Source: Candidatus Zixiibacteriota bacterium (GTDB lineage Bacteria > Zixibacteria > MSB-5A5 > GN15 > FEB-12). Taken from it: a stretch of 64,000 bases of DNA. Where the stretch lies: the NCBI GenBank assembly GCA_029860345.1, contig JAOUBJ010000001.1:383089-447088 (forward strand), in the 5' to 3' direction. Both the position numbers and the translations under genes were made by a program. The notes below the pieces were generated by a model that saw nothing but the letters and a program-made list of their open reading frames with translations, had not been told where the DNA came from and made no database searches. Below are positions 33,981 to 42,617 of this stretch, piece after piece (position 1 is the first letter of the stretch; the number at the start of each line of letters is the position of its first letter).

Positions 33981-35476
33981 TTCCCTTTGTCACTCACTAA
34001 TCCGGTGTATCCAAGCTCGGCCAGAACGCGGCGCGCCTCCAAGGCATCGTCGAACTCGTATCTGGCGCCCTTGATTTCCTGATAGTTTTCGCTTCCCTTG
34101 CCGGCCAACAACACGACATCGCCGGGTTGCGCCATCTTCAACAGGGCCTCGATGGCCGCACGTCGATCTTCAATGATCTCGTGTTGATCGCCTTCGAGGC
34201 CGGGTACTATTTCATCGATTATTGTTTGAGGGTCTTCGCTTCGTGGATTGTCCGAGGTCACGACGCAGAAGTCGGCCGCGGCACTGACCGCCCGGCCCAT
34301 CAGCGGGCGCTTTCCACGGTCACGATCGCCACCGCAACCGAACAATGCCAGCACCCTGCCCTGCGACATCTCGCGTGCAGTTTCGCAGAGGCGGGTCAGA
34401 GCATCGGGCGTGTGGGCAAAGTCGACGTAGACGGCGAACGGCTGGCCGCACTCGATGTAATTAAATCGACCCGGAACCGGTTGGGCGCTCTCCAGCCCAC
34501 GAACAACACTGTCGATATCAACTCCGGCGGCCAGGCCGGCCGCGGCGGCAGCCAGGCCGTTTATCAAGTTGAACCGACCCGGCAATGGGAAGGTGACGGT
34601 GTGTACGCCCATCGGTGTCTTAAGATCGAACACCGTCTGAGCAGCTTCCAGTTCGAAGCCGGTGCAGTATACATCGGCACTGCTGTCTTGCAGAGAGTAG
34701 GAGATGTAGGATGAACTGAAGTCGCCAAAGAAAGAACGAAATTCCGGCACATCGAGATTGATGACGGCGTAGCTCAGAGGTCCGTCGAGTCGTTTTACGA
34801 GCTGCTTTTTGATTTCCAAGTATTCTTCCATGGTCTTGTGGAAGTCCAGATGATCGCGTGTGATGTTTGTGTAAACAGCCACGCGGAATTCGATGTTGTC
34901 TACCCGGTGCAGGGCCAGCGCGTGTGAAGACACCTCGATGACGGCATTGACGCAATGATTCCTCTTCATGAGATGCAGCAGCCGCTGAAGGTCCAGCGAC
35001 TCCGGCGTGGTGCGTTCGGCCGGGAAAGTCTCTTTGCCCGTGTCGTAGACGGTGGATGTCACCATCCCCACCGTTTTGTTGCGCGCCTGGAGAATGTTTC
35101 TGATAAGATAGCAGACGGTGGTCTTACCGTTGGTGCCGGTGACACCGCAGGCCTTGATCTTTTTGCCCGGGTAGTCGTACAGGCGAGCGGCCAGGTCGGC
35201 CAGGGCTCGGCGGGTATCGGGTACTTTGACATAGTTGGGCGTTAGTTCGCATTCATCATGCTCACCGACAACAGCCACGGCTCCGCGCTCGACAGCGTCG
35301 GCAATAAACTCGTGGCCGTCCACCTGGAAACCTGAGATGGCGACAAACAGACTGTTGGGCGTTGCCTGTCGCGAATCGTAGGCGATGTTATCGATTTCGA
35401 TATCGCCGGAACCGGTCAGGTCGGCCTGCTTTAGTCCGCTGAGCAACTGGCCAAGTTTGATGTCGACCTCCAACAT
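33977..35476 (-). CDS. murE: UDP-MurNAc-L-Ala-D-Glu--meso-diaminopimelate ligase
   Basis: Adds the third stem-peptide residue. 499 aa. YDSRQATPNSLFVAISG, ATP loop GVTGTNGKTTVCYLI, ERTTPESLDLQRLL, VIEVSSHALALHRV, NITRDHLDFHKTMEEYLEIK-type catalytic strand, and VTSDNPRSEDPQTII. The DNPR motif is the recognised mark for meso-diaminopimelate rather than lysine, so this cell probably has Gram-negative-type (A1gamma) peptidoglycan. Its ATG follows the ftsI stop by one base. Confidence 0.96.
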   Translation of the reverse strand: MLEVDIKLGQLLSGLKQADLTGSGDIEIDNIAYDSRQATPNSLFVAISGFQVDGHEFIADAVERGAVAVVGEHDECELTPNYVKVPDTRRALADLAARLYDYPGKKIKACGVTGTNGKTTVCYLIRNILQARNKTVGMVTSTVYDTGKETFPAERTTPESLDLQRLLHLMKRNHCVNAVIEVSSHALALHRVDNIEFRVAVYTNITRDHLDFHKTMEEYLEIKKQLVKRLDGPLSYAVINLDVPEFRSFFGDFSSSYISYSLQDSSADVYCTGFELEAAQTVFDLKTPMGVHTVTFPLPGRFNLINGLAAAAAGLAAGVDIDSVVRGLESAQPVPGRFNYIECGQPFAVYVDFAHTPDALTRLCETAREMSQGRVLALFGCGGDRDRGKRPLMGRAVSAAADFCVVTSDNPRSEDPQTIIDEIVPGLEGDQHEIIEDRRAAIEALLKMAQPGDVVLLAGKGSENYQEIKGARYEFDDALEARRVLAELGYTGLVSDKGN

Positions 35477-35477
35477 C

Positions 35478-37556
35478 CTATATCGACCGACACTTTAGTC
35501 GGCAGGTTTGGTCGTTTTTCAGTTCGGCGCCCGCTCGGATTGATTGTTTTACCACTCGTCCACGGCCTTCGATGGTAAACATCACGCCGAGGTGATCCAG
35601 CCAGGCAGATGCTTCCCGAATCGATAGACCCACCAGATCGACCATGCATGGCGAGTCATCGTTGGCGGAGGAGACAGCCGCCAGAACATGATCATCACGA
35701 ACGATCATGCGGTCGGCGGCCGGGAACTGCCAGAGGACAAAACCGCTGTCGGCGTTGCAGCGCAGACTCAGACCACGACTTTCGGCTCGCGCCCGAGCGG
35801 CATCGACATTTCTCCCGATGAGGTCCGGGACCTGAGCGGTGGTTTCCAATTCGTCCGTTCGCTCCACCAGTATTCTTTCCGGCGGCGTGAACAGTTCGGC
35901 GTTGAGACGCGCATAGCGCTCGGCGATCTTGCGAAAGGCCGGACCCGCCGTCCAGCCGCCGTAATGAACCGGGTGCGGTTCCACCAGCAACACGATACCG
36001 GCAATCAGCGGTTGTTCGTATGGAAAGAAGCCTGCGAAACTGCCGATGAATTTATTCTTGAAGTAACGTCGGTTTTCCAAATCAGGAATCTCGGCCGTGC
36101 CCGTCTTGCCGGCGATTGAGACAATATCCGACTGCACCGGCTCGGCTGTGCCTACTTCCACCACGCCCCGTAGGACCGCCTGCAACGTGTCGATAGTCTC
36201 TTTGGTGGCCACGCGACCGATGACTTCGCGGGATCGCCGGTCGGCTATGTACCCGTCCCCATCAACCCCGCCCAGGATCAGGTGTGGTCGCAATAGTTCA
36301 CCACCGTTGGCGATGGCCGCAAACCCAGTGGCCATCTGCAGCGCGTTGACGGCTACGGCGTGGCCCATGGCCAGGGCCGACACGGTGTAGTCCGACCATC
36401 GTTCGGGAGCCACAACACTCCCCCGTGTTTCGCCCGGCAGACCGATGCGCATTTTCTGGCCGATGCCGAAACGCCGCGCCGTGTTGTATAACTCATCGCC
36501 ACCCAGTTGAATGGCATACTTGCCCATACCAATATTGCTGGAGAGTTCCATCACCTGGCGAAAGCTCATCCAGCCGTGCTTCTTGTCATCACGCAAGAGC
36601 CTTCGTCCAATCCTCCACTTGCCCTCTTCGCAGTATACGGAATCATCAAAATCTATAACGCCCGCATCCAGCATACCGGCGGCGGTGAAAGCTTTGAAGA
36701 TTGAGCCGGGCTCGAATTGGTCGGTGACGGTACGTAGTTTGGTGGGCCGGGTGGGCGTGCGGTCGCTGGGATCGAAGTGGGCCATGGCCAGAATGTCACC
36801 GTTGTTACAGTCGAGCATCACCACCATGCCGCTGACCGCTTTGTGCTCGGTCACGGCGGCTTTCAGTTCTTCTTCGGCAATCTCCTGCAACTGCCAATCG
36901 GCCGTGAGCACCACCGAACGGCCCGGGGACGGTTTCACCAGAGCCTGCTCCTTGACCCGGAATGTGTTGCGCAAACCATCGCGGTAGATGTCGGCCATGC
37001 CTTCGCGACCGGCCAAAGTTGAGTCGAAAGCGTACTCAAGTCCGGAGCGGCCGGCGTTGTCGATATCGGTAAAACCGAGTATTTGCTTGCCCACCAAGCC
37101 AAAAGGATAGGAACGATGAGCCGAGCGTCTTAGATACAAACCGCGCGGTGCGGTTTCGGAAATGTGTTCAGCGGTGGCATCATCGAGCTGCCGTTTGATC
37201 CATCGGAACCGGCGCGAGGCCAGACCGAACTTGCGCTTGGCCGTGCCGGATTTCAGCTTGAGAAACTTTTCGAGATAGCTCCCTACCGATTTTAGCTCCT
37301 CTTGATTGGCCGGATAGGCGTACAGAGAAGAGACTATTATGTTATCGGCCACCACCTGGCCATTGCGGTCGTACACCAGACCACGGGCGGCCGGGATGTC
37401 GACGGTTCCCTCTGATTGATTCCTGACGATCTCGGTGTATTGAGCATGCTTGAGGACTTGCAGATGTACCAGACGCGCCGCGACCACCACAAAGAACAGA
37501 CATACCAAAACCAACAGGGTTCCAAGGCGCAGTCGTTGCTGCCGAGTCAGACTCAC
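35478..37556 (-). CDS. ftsI: Septal penicillin-binding protein FtsI with two PASTA domains
   Basis: Class B transpeptidase that cross-links septal peptidoglycan. 692 aa. Membrane anchor near residues 11-30; dimerisation domain with ARGLVYDRNGQVVADN; transpeptidase with SxxK at Ser285-Lys288 (EPGSIFK), SxN at 339-341 (SSN) and KTG at 484-486 (AGKTGTAE). After about residue 570 come two PASTA repeats (VPDLIGRNVDAARARAESRGL; MVDLVGLSIREASAWLDHLGV). PASTA-tailed forms are best known from Gram-positives (PBP2x, SpoVD), and also occur in FCB relatives. Overlaps ftsL by four bases. Confidence 0.94.
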   Translation of the reverse strand: MSLTRQQRLRLGTLLVLVCLFFVVVAARLVHLQVLKHAQYTEIVRNQSEGTVDIPAARGLVYDRNGQVVADNIIVSSLYAYPANQEELKSVGSYLEKFLKLKSGTAKRKFGLASRRFRWIKRQLDDATAEHISETAPRGLYLRRSAHRSYPFGLVGKQILGFTDIDNAGRSGLEYAFDSTLAGREGMADIYRDGLRNTFRVKEQALVKPSPGRSVVLTADWQLQEIAEEELKAAVTEHKAVSGMVVMLDCNNGDILAMAHFDPSDRTPTRPTKLRTVTDQFEPGSIFKAFTAAGMLDAGVIDFDDSVYCEEGKWRIGRRLLRDDKKHGWMSFRQVMELSSNIGMGKYAIQLGGDELYNTARRFGIGQKMRIGLPGETRGSVVAPERWSDYTVSALAMGHAVAVNALQMATGFAAIANGGELLRPHLILGGVDGDGYIADRRSREVIGRVATKETIDTLQAVLRGVVEVGTAEPVQSDIVSIAGKTGTAEIPDLENRRYFKNKFIGSFAGFFPYEQPLIAGIVLLVEPHPVHYGGWTAGPAFRKIAERYARLNAELFTPPERILVERTDELETTAQVPDLIGRNVDAARARAESRGLSLRCNADSGFVLWQFPAADRMIVRDDHVLAAVSSANDDSPCMVDLVGLSIREASAWLDHLGVMFTIEGRGRVVKQSIRAGAELKNDQTCRLKCRSI

Positions 37557-38047
37557 CGATCACCCCCCTCATCGCCCAGAACATCCGGCCTTAGCCTGCG
37601 GAGATCACCGGCCGTGGCGCGGCTTGGTGAAATGGCCGGGACGTGACGGGTAACTCGTTCGATGGCTTGAAACATAGTAGCCAGGTCGTCCGGTTGGGGA
37701 AGTTTTTCTTCCTGAGAAACCAGGGTGAAGACCTGATCAGCCATGGCTGGTTCGAGCCCCAGCGTGTCCCGAGCGTAGCGCTCAATCCGACCGGCCGAGG
37801 ATAATTCGGCCAGGCGGACGTTGAGTTTTGAGGCGGCATCGACGAGACGGTTGTTCTCGGCCCGCAGTCGGGATACATCCTTGACCAATTCCAGAACCCG
37901 CACCCGCTGCCAGACATGAATGACGCAGATGGCCAGGAACAGGGTCACCAGAATGGCCACCGGGAAATAGCGGTGGGCCATAATCCGGTTGGCCGTCGAA
38001 GAGCGTATTTCAACTGTTTCCTTGAACTTGCGGACCGGCTTTCTCAT
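37553..38047 (-). CDS. ftsL: Cell division protein FtsL
   Basis: Small bitopic divisome protein that, with FtsB and FtsQ, activates FtsWI. 164 aa: a basic cytoplasmic N-terminus, one helix near residues 28-47 (YFPVAILVTLFLAICVIHVW), then a leucine-rich coiled coil (RVLELVKDVSRLRAENNRLVDAASKLNVRLAEL, in part) and RIERYARDTLGLEPA. It also has a roughly 60-residue charged tail beyond the usual length. Overlaps rsmH and ftsI by four bases each. Assigned on topology and position; sequence identity in this family is always low. Confidence 0.87.
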   Translation of the reverse strand: MRKPVRKFKETVEIRSSTANRIMAHRYFPVAILVTLFLAICVIHVWQRVRVLELVKDVSRLRAENNRLVDAASKLNVRLAELSSAGRIERYARDTLGLEPAMADQVFTLVSQEEKLPQPDDLATMFQAIERVTRHVPAISPSRATAGDLRRLRPDVLGDEGGDR

Positions 38048-38994
38048 GATGCCAGCCTCTGAGCAACGCGTAGCCGAGCCGACCGGGAGCGAGGGTTGGC
38101 CGCCTTTTCATTCTCTGAAGGGGTAACTGATCGGCGCGTGATGATGTCCACTTGCGGTTTCTTGTCGCAGGCACAAACCGGGAGTTTCGGCGGACAGATA
38201 CAGCCGGTGGCGGCCTCTTGAAAGAAGCGTTTGACCATACGGTCCTCGAGCGAGTGGTATGAAATGACGGCCAGCCGTCCGCCCGGCTTGAGGCAGCTCA
38301 GTGTGTCGGGAAGAACTTGTGTTAACTCAGCCAATTCGGCGTTGACGGCAATACGCAACGACTGAAAGACACGAGCCGACAATTTGATGCGGTGTGGCGG
38401 CGGTGAGTGATCCTTGACAACGGCGGCAAGGTCTCGGGTGGTGGTGAGCATTCTCTTTTGTCTTTCCCTGACGATCGCGCCGGCCAGCCTGGCCGCCTGC
38501 TTCACCTCACCGAAATCACGCAGGATGGCGGTGAGTTCATTCTTGCTCAGCGAGTTTATCAGTTCGGCTGCCGTTGGTCGACCGGACCCAGGGTCGAACC
38601 GCATGTCCAGAGGACCGTCGATACTGAATGAAAACCCGCGCTTGGCATCGGCCAATTGATCCGACGAAAGTCCCAGATCAATGAGGATGCCGTCATAACT
38701 TGTCTCTCCAATGCGACCGGCTACAGTCTTGAGATCACCATAGGCGGCGTGAACAACCTGCTTGACCTGCCCGCAGTCGGCCAGGTGCTGTCGAGCCCGC
38801 TTGACCGCCTCCGGGTCTTTGTCCAGTCCGTAGAGGCGGGCGACTCGGCCTAAACCCTTGGCCAGCGCTTTCATGTGGCCGCCACCACCGGCGGTAAGGT
38901 CGATATAGGCGCCTTCCGGATCGCCGATCAAAAGCTCGACAACCTCGGCTACCAGCACCGGCTGGTGACTACTCGCGCTCGCGCCCGGGGTCAT
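38044..38994 (-). CDS. rsmH: 16S rRNA (cytosine1402-N4)-methyltransferase
   Basis: SAM-dependent enzyme that methylates C1402 in the decoding centre. 316 aa. HQPVLVAEVVELLIGDPEGAYIDLTAGGGGHMKAL in part is the SAM-binding start; LIDLGLSSDQLADAKRGFSF, SLRIAVNAELAELTQVLP and ISYHSLEDRMVKRFF are signature segments. The N-terminus overlaps mraZ by 26 bases. Normal second gene of the dcw cluster. Confidence 0.96.
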   Translation of the reverse strand: MTPGASASSHQPVLVAEVVELLIGDPEGAYIDLTAGGGGHMKALAKGLGRVARLYGLDKDPEAVKRARQHLADCGQVKQVVHAAYGDLKTVAGRIGETSYDGILIDLGLSSDQLADAKRGFSFSIDGPLDMRFDPGSGRPTAAELINSLSKNELTAILRDFGEVKQAARLAGAIVRERQKRMLTTTRDLAAVVKDHSPPPHRIKLSARVFQSLRIAVNAELAELTQVLPDTLSCLKPGGRLAVISYHSLEDRMVKRFFQEAATGCICPPKLPVCACDKKPQVDIITRRSVTPSENEKAANPRSRSARLRVAQRLAS

Positions 38995-39448
38995 GAACCG
39001 ATGACAGTCGCTCGGCTACATCCTCGTAGCTTCCGGCGAACTGCTCGAGATAGTACTCATACCGTTGCGGGTCCCATATCTCCAACCACCTGTCGACCCC
39101 GATCACCAGCAGGTCCTTCTTCAGGGCAGCTTCACTGATCAAATGCCCCGGTATCAGAATACGACCACTGCGATCCGGCTCCACGGCGCCGGCCGACGAA
39201 TAAAAGCGCCTACTGAAATAGCGAAAATCTCGTTGCGTGAAGTTGAGGGAGGCGAAACGACGTTGGATTTCGGCCCATTCCGCTTCGGGATAGAGAGTCA
39301 GACAACCCTCCAGTCCTTTGGTAAGGACCAGCGAACCAGTCAAAAGCGATTCACCGTCCGGCCCTTTAACGGCGCGCAGCCTGGCCGGAAGGGCAAAACG
39401 GCCCTTGCCATCCATTGTCGTTTGGTAGCGACCGACGAATCCGGTCAA
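38969..39448 (-). CDS. mraZ: Transcriptional regulator MraZ
   Basis: AbrB-fold DNA-binding protein that represses the dcw operon in E. coli by binding repeats upstream of its own gene. 159 aa, slightly longer than usual. The start is TTG 39448, with GGAGG nine bases upstream. Two AbrB halves: GRYQTTMDGKGRFALPARLR (residues about 7-26) and VEPDRSGRILIPGHLISEAAL (about 93-113), each with the D-x-K/S-G-R core. First gene of the cluster, with candidate operators at 39459-39475. Confidence 0.95.
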   Translation of the reverse strand: MTGFVGRYQTTMDGKGRFALPARLRAVKGPDGESLLTGSLVLTKGLEGCLTLYPEAEWAEIQRRFASLNFTQRDFRYFSRRFYSSAGAVEPDRSGRILIPGHLISEAALKKDLLVIGVDRWLEIWDPQRYEYYLEQFAGSYEDVAERLSSVHDPGRERE

Positions 39449-39458
39449 AAGTGTGTTC

Positions 39459-39475
39459 CTCCACTTTTCGCCACT
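39459..39475 (-). promoter_or_regulatory. Candidate MraZ-binding repeats
   Basis: On the minus strand AGTGGCG and AGTGGAG lie exactly 10 bases apart just before, and overlapping, the mraZ ribosome site. MraZ is known to bind TGGG/GTGG-type repeats with a 10-bp period; a related GGTGGGG lies between the -35 and -10 boxes. Confidence 0.45.
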
Positions 39476-39494
39476 TCTTGCTCTTATTGACCAT

Positions 39495-39524
39495 AGTGTA
39501 CTACTTCACCCCACCAAATGTCAA
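39495..39524 (-). promoter_or_regulatory. Promoter of the dcw cluster
   Basis: Minus strand: TTGACA at 39524-39519, an 18-nt spacer containing GGTGGGG, then TACACT at 39500-39495. About 47 bases precede the mraZ start. Confidence 0.6.
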
Positions 39525-39885
39525 GCTGTTTTATACCTATTATTGAGAAAATAAACGGGCTTAAGCCTCAGTTATTCAAAGAGTAAGCGATGGGCAATTT
39601 GTGATGTGAGCTAAGGTTGTGAACCCGAACCAAGTTTGGCCCATAGCCGCACACGAAAAACAGGCTGGAATCGTGGTCTAAATCCTTTGACTATTGGCAG
39701 TTCGCCACTGTTCGCCGGCTCAAAACCGGGCCACCGTCAATAATCCTCCACCTCAAACCACCCACCTAACAGCTTGACACACAACTTATTACAAATCAAA
39801 AAATAATGAGCCAGGCTCGCCTGGCAGCACAGGCCGACTGTTTGCACTACTATGAGCGGATTCAGAGTGAAACGGATGGCTCTAA

Positions 39886-42195
39886 GTGAAACTTGTAGTA
39901 TTGACAACGTTCTTACCGATCTTGCTTGCCTGTACAACCACGGCGACCGAAGCCCCGACCATAGAATTCGACCCAGACCTGGTGGCGTTTGTGGGAGAAA
40001 TTGGCCAGGTGGGGTATCATGACTTCGAACCGGTCAGCGTCGGCCGATCCCTCACTCTGCCGGGCAGGACCTACTACGTCGCGCTTGAAAATGGGCAGGA
40101 CGAGTCCGCGATAAGCTATAATGTGGGCGAGGCTCACACTCTTGGTTCGCTGGCCGATGAACATCTGCTTGAGGACATGCAAACCCGCTCCGGCGAATTC
40201 AACCCGGACGACTATGACGGCCTGCTTGATCCTGTCAACACTTCGGAAGCGCTTCAGGCTACCGGTGTGGTGGCGGTGGGAAATGTCCGCTGGGCCAAAT
40301 TGCTACTTCTGCCGATTACCGTGTCCGAGTCCGGTGAAGTTCAGTTTATCGACGGCCTCACTGTTTACCTGGATCAAGAACCAGTCGCCAACGATCAACT
40401 CATGCAATCCGATCCCGCGGGGTCATCACACGCCGGGATGGCGGATCGAGCGGACCTTTCAGTAAGCTCCGAGGTGGCCTCATACTTGATCATCACAGCC
40501 CCCCATCTGGCCGCGCCCATGCAGCGGCTGGCCTGGTACAAGAACAGTATTGGATGTCGGACGTCGTTGGCATACATCGATGAAATCCTCGCTATCCAAA
40601 CTGGTCGCGACGAGGCTGAACAGTTGCGCAACTATCTGACTGAGTTTTACGCCCAAGGCGGCAGCTATGTTCTTCTGGCCGGTGATGCAACCGTTCTTCC
40701 AATCCGCTACGCCTACCACCGGGCCGTTGATGAGGCCCCGCCGCTTCTGCAACAACAGGTCAGCGATCTGTACTTCGCCGACCTGAGCGGTGAGTGGGAC
40801 CTTGATAACGATAACGTGTGGGGAGAGCGCACCCACGACCAGGCCGATCTGACCCCGGAGCTGATGGTGGGGCGGTTGCCCTTCAACACTATCGAACAGT
40901 TTGACGATTATGTCGACAAACTGATTGCCTACGAAACTGAGCCGGGCGGTGATGAAAGAGAGTACCTGGATCGGGCCTTCTTCTTTTCATCGGATCAGAT
41001 GCGCGACTATTCCGGCGGCGGCCAGCACGCACGAATCGCTTTGGCCTATCCGGACCACTTCGGCATCGACACCGCGGCCGGGGTCGAATTGACGCGCGGC
41101 GACGATCCCGACCCGCACAACGCGCTACCCCGCGAGCTGGAGGATGTGCTGTCGGACGGTTATGGCATCGTGAACATCATCGCACATGGAACAGGTAATC
41201 TCTTCGAAGTGCGTACCTCCGGTTACAATAACTGGCCCAAGACCAGGTTCACTACCGACACAACGGCCAGCGACAACGGTGCCGTGGGGAATCTGACAGC
41301 CAACGGCAAGACCTCGTTTTACTATTCGCTGGCTTGTGACAACGGCGCTTTCGATTATGATTACAGTGGGCTCTCGCCCAACTTTGTGGTATCGGCGCTG
41401 GCTCAGCCCAAAGCAGGGGCGGTGGCTTTCGTGGCCAATTCACGTTGGGGTTGGGTGGGCTCCAGCCATCTTTTGCAAAAAGCGTTTTTCGATTCGATGT
41501 TTGCTCACCGCGGTCGCGCCGCTGTTGAGGCCATGTACGGCTCCAAACTGCGGTATTACTACGTCCGTGATGTCGTCTATGGACAGAACTTCTATGGCGA
41601 TCCAACCGTGGTGGTCTACGACCAGGTGCCCGGTCTTCTTGATGTCGACATCATGACGGACGCCGGTAGTTTCGAGATTGATGTGACCTCCGGCGGCCAA
41701 CCGGTAGCCGGATGCCTGGTCACGCTTAGTGACAGCACAGGAGCAATCCTGAGCATAAGCACGTCGCAATCCGGTGATGCTTCCTTTGAAGTTGAATACT
41801 CGCCGATGAACAGCTACACCATTGCCGCGGTCAAAGGTGGTTTCACGGTGACCCGACGCTTTCTGTCGCCCGCCATCGCCGCCGATGTCGATGAACTTGT
41901 CGACGACAATCTCCCGTTGGAATTCAGTCTCTCACAGAATTATCCAAACCCGTTCAATCCCACCACTACTATTCTTCTTGAGTTGCCGCATCGTACCAAT
42001 GTGTCTCTGTCGATTTACAACGTTCTCGGTCAGCACGTAGCGAAGTTGATCGACGGCCCTCGTTCACATGGCACCTACGAAGTAACCTGGGACGGTCGCA
42101 ACAACGACGGTCGACAGGTTACCAGCGGTGTTTATTTCTATCGTCTGATTACCGACAACCATAGTGCAACCAAGAAGCTGATGTTGCTTCGTTAG
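39886..42195 (+). CDS. Secreted C25-family (gingipain/PorU-like) peptidase with C-terminal sorting domain
   Basis: Exported cysteine protease, 769 aa, starting at GTG 39886 directly after an in-frame TAA. Residues 1-16 are a signal peptide ending LLAC, a possible lipobox. Residues about 30-190 are a propeptide-like beta domain. The C25 caspase-like core runs from about 195 to 580, with the catalytic pair His434 (IIAHGTG) and Cys484 (YYSLACDNG). An Ig-like module follows (about 590-660). The end (about 680-769) is the FCB sorting/FlgD-like domain with SQNYPNPFNPTTT and GVYFYRLITDNHSATKKLMLLR. Gingipains and the PorU sortase belong here; which this resembles more is unclear. Likely secreted by a type IX-like system. 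Confidence 0.88.
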   Translation: MKLVVLTTFLPILLACTTTATEAPTIEFDPDLVAFVGEIGQVGYHDFEPVSVGRSLTLPGRTYYVALENGQDESAISYNVGEAHTLGSLADEHLLEDMQTRSGEFNPDDYDGLLDPVNTSEALQATGVVAVGNVRWAKLLLLPITVSESGEVQFIDGLTVYLDQEPVANDQLMQSDPAGSSHAGMADRADLSVSSEVASYLIITAPHLAAPMQRLAWYKNSIGCRTSLAYIDEILAIQTGRDEAEQLRNYLTEFYAQGGSYVLLAGDATVLPIRYAYHRAVDEAPPLLQQQVSDLYFADLSGEWDLDNDNVWGERTHDQADLTPELMVGRLPFNTIEQFDDYVDKLIAYETEPGGDEREYLDRAFFFSSDQMRDYSGGGQHARIALAYPDHFGIDTAAGVELTRGDDPDPHNALPRELEDVLSDGYGIVNIIAHGTGNLFEVRTSGYNNWPKTRFTTDTTASDNGAVGNLTANGKTSFYYSLACDNGAFDYDYSGLSPNFVVSALAQPKAGAVAFVANSRWGWVGSSHLLQKAFFDSMFAHRGRAAVEAMYGSKLRYYYVRDVVYGQNFYGDPTVVVYDQVPGLLDVDIMTDAGSFEIDVTSGGQPVAGCLVTLSDSTGAILSISTSQSGDASFEVEYSPMNSYTIAAVKGGFTVTRRFLSPAIAADVDELVDDNLPLEFSLSQNYPNPFNPTTTILLELPHRTNVSLSIYNVLGQHVAKLIDGPRSHGTYEVTWDGRNNDGRQVTSGVYFYRLITDNHSATKKLMLLR

Positions 42196-42230
42196 AGGTT
42201 GGCGGAGTAAGGCGACCAAGATTGCGGAGT

Positions 42231-42293
42231 TCATCCTTCGACTCCGCTCAGGATGAGGTGGGTGCTATCATGCTTCGACTGCGCTCAGCATGA
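42231..42293. repeat. Two constant-loop hairpins with covarying stems
   Basis: Unit one (42231-42256) closes with TCATCC/GGATGA; unit two (42268-42293) with TCATGC/GCATGA. The enclosed cores are TTCGACTCCGCTCA and TTCGACTGCGCTCA. The C-to-G change in the left arm is matched by G-to-C in the right arm, so pairing is kept. Confidence 0.8.
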
Positions 42294-42375
42294 CATCCAT
42301 CGCCGGGCGGACACGGTACGCCACCAAGAGGCTTTGCGTCGGGTGGGATTCTTGGTGTTCGCAGAAATGTAGTAG

Positions 42376-42399
42376 GGCAGGCATGTCTTCAGACCTGCC
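42376..42399. repeat. GGCAGG/CCTGCC hairpin
   Basis: A six-pair stem around a 12-base loop containing TCTTCAGA. Confidence 0.45.
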
Positions 42400-42460
42400 G
42401 ACGGTGGCGGGTTCACGCCGCGGCGCGCAGGCGAAGACGGACCCGCCCTGCGGGTGCCAC

Positions 42461-42491
42461 CCGCCCATAAATGGGTCTCATGCGCTTCGCT
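42461..42491. repeat. CCCATAAATGGG element, copy 1
   Basis: A 31-base stretch containing CCCATAAATGGGTC and ATGCGCTTCGCT. It matches 53472-53502 at 30 of 31 positions; a partial version occurs near 2268. Confidence 0.7.
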
Positions 42492-42546
42492 ATAGGTAGG
42501 GTACCGTGTGGCGGGCGCGCGAAGCGCGAAAAACAGGCCTGCCTGT

Positions 42547-42570
42547 CACCCCGAGCGGAGTCGAGGGGGG
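42547..42570. repeat. Constant-loop hairpin unit
   Basis: CACCC, core CGAGCGGAGTCGAG, GGGGG: near-perfect stem, reverse orientation. Confidence 0.65.
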
Positions 42571-42617
42571 CTTCTTTTAGGGCGACGCAAGGCCGCCCCC
42601 TACGCGGCGCTTTGTGC

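Larger units (their letters stand above)
39449..39885. other. Divergent gap between dcw cluster and C25 peptidase
   Basis: A 437-bp region. The left 80 bases carry the dcw promoter and MraZ-type sites. The rest is comparatively AT-rich with short inverted repeats (GTTCGCC pairs near 39705). A TTGACA at 39774 has no matching -10. No coding signal. Confidence 0.5.
42196..42617. other. Repeat-filled intergenic gap
   Basis: A 422-bp gap between convergent genes, made largely of palindromes: two covarying constant-loop units (42231-42293), a GGCAGG/CCTGCC hairpin (42376-42399), a CCCATAAATGGG element (42461-42491) and a third constant-loop unit (42547-42570). No credible gene. Confidence 0.6.

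Noticed and set aside
42196-42617. CRISPR-like look of repeated units in a gap
   Set aside because: The units are palindromes of differing stem and irregular spacing, with no constant-length spacers and no cas genes.
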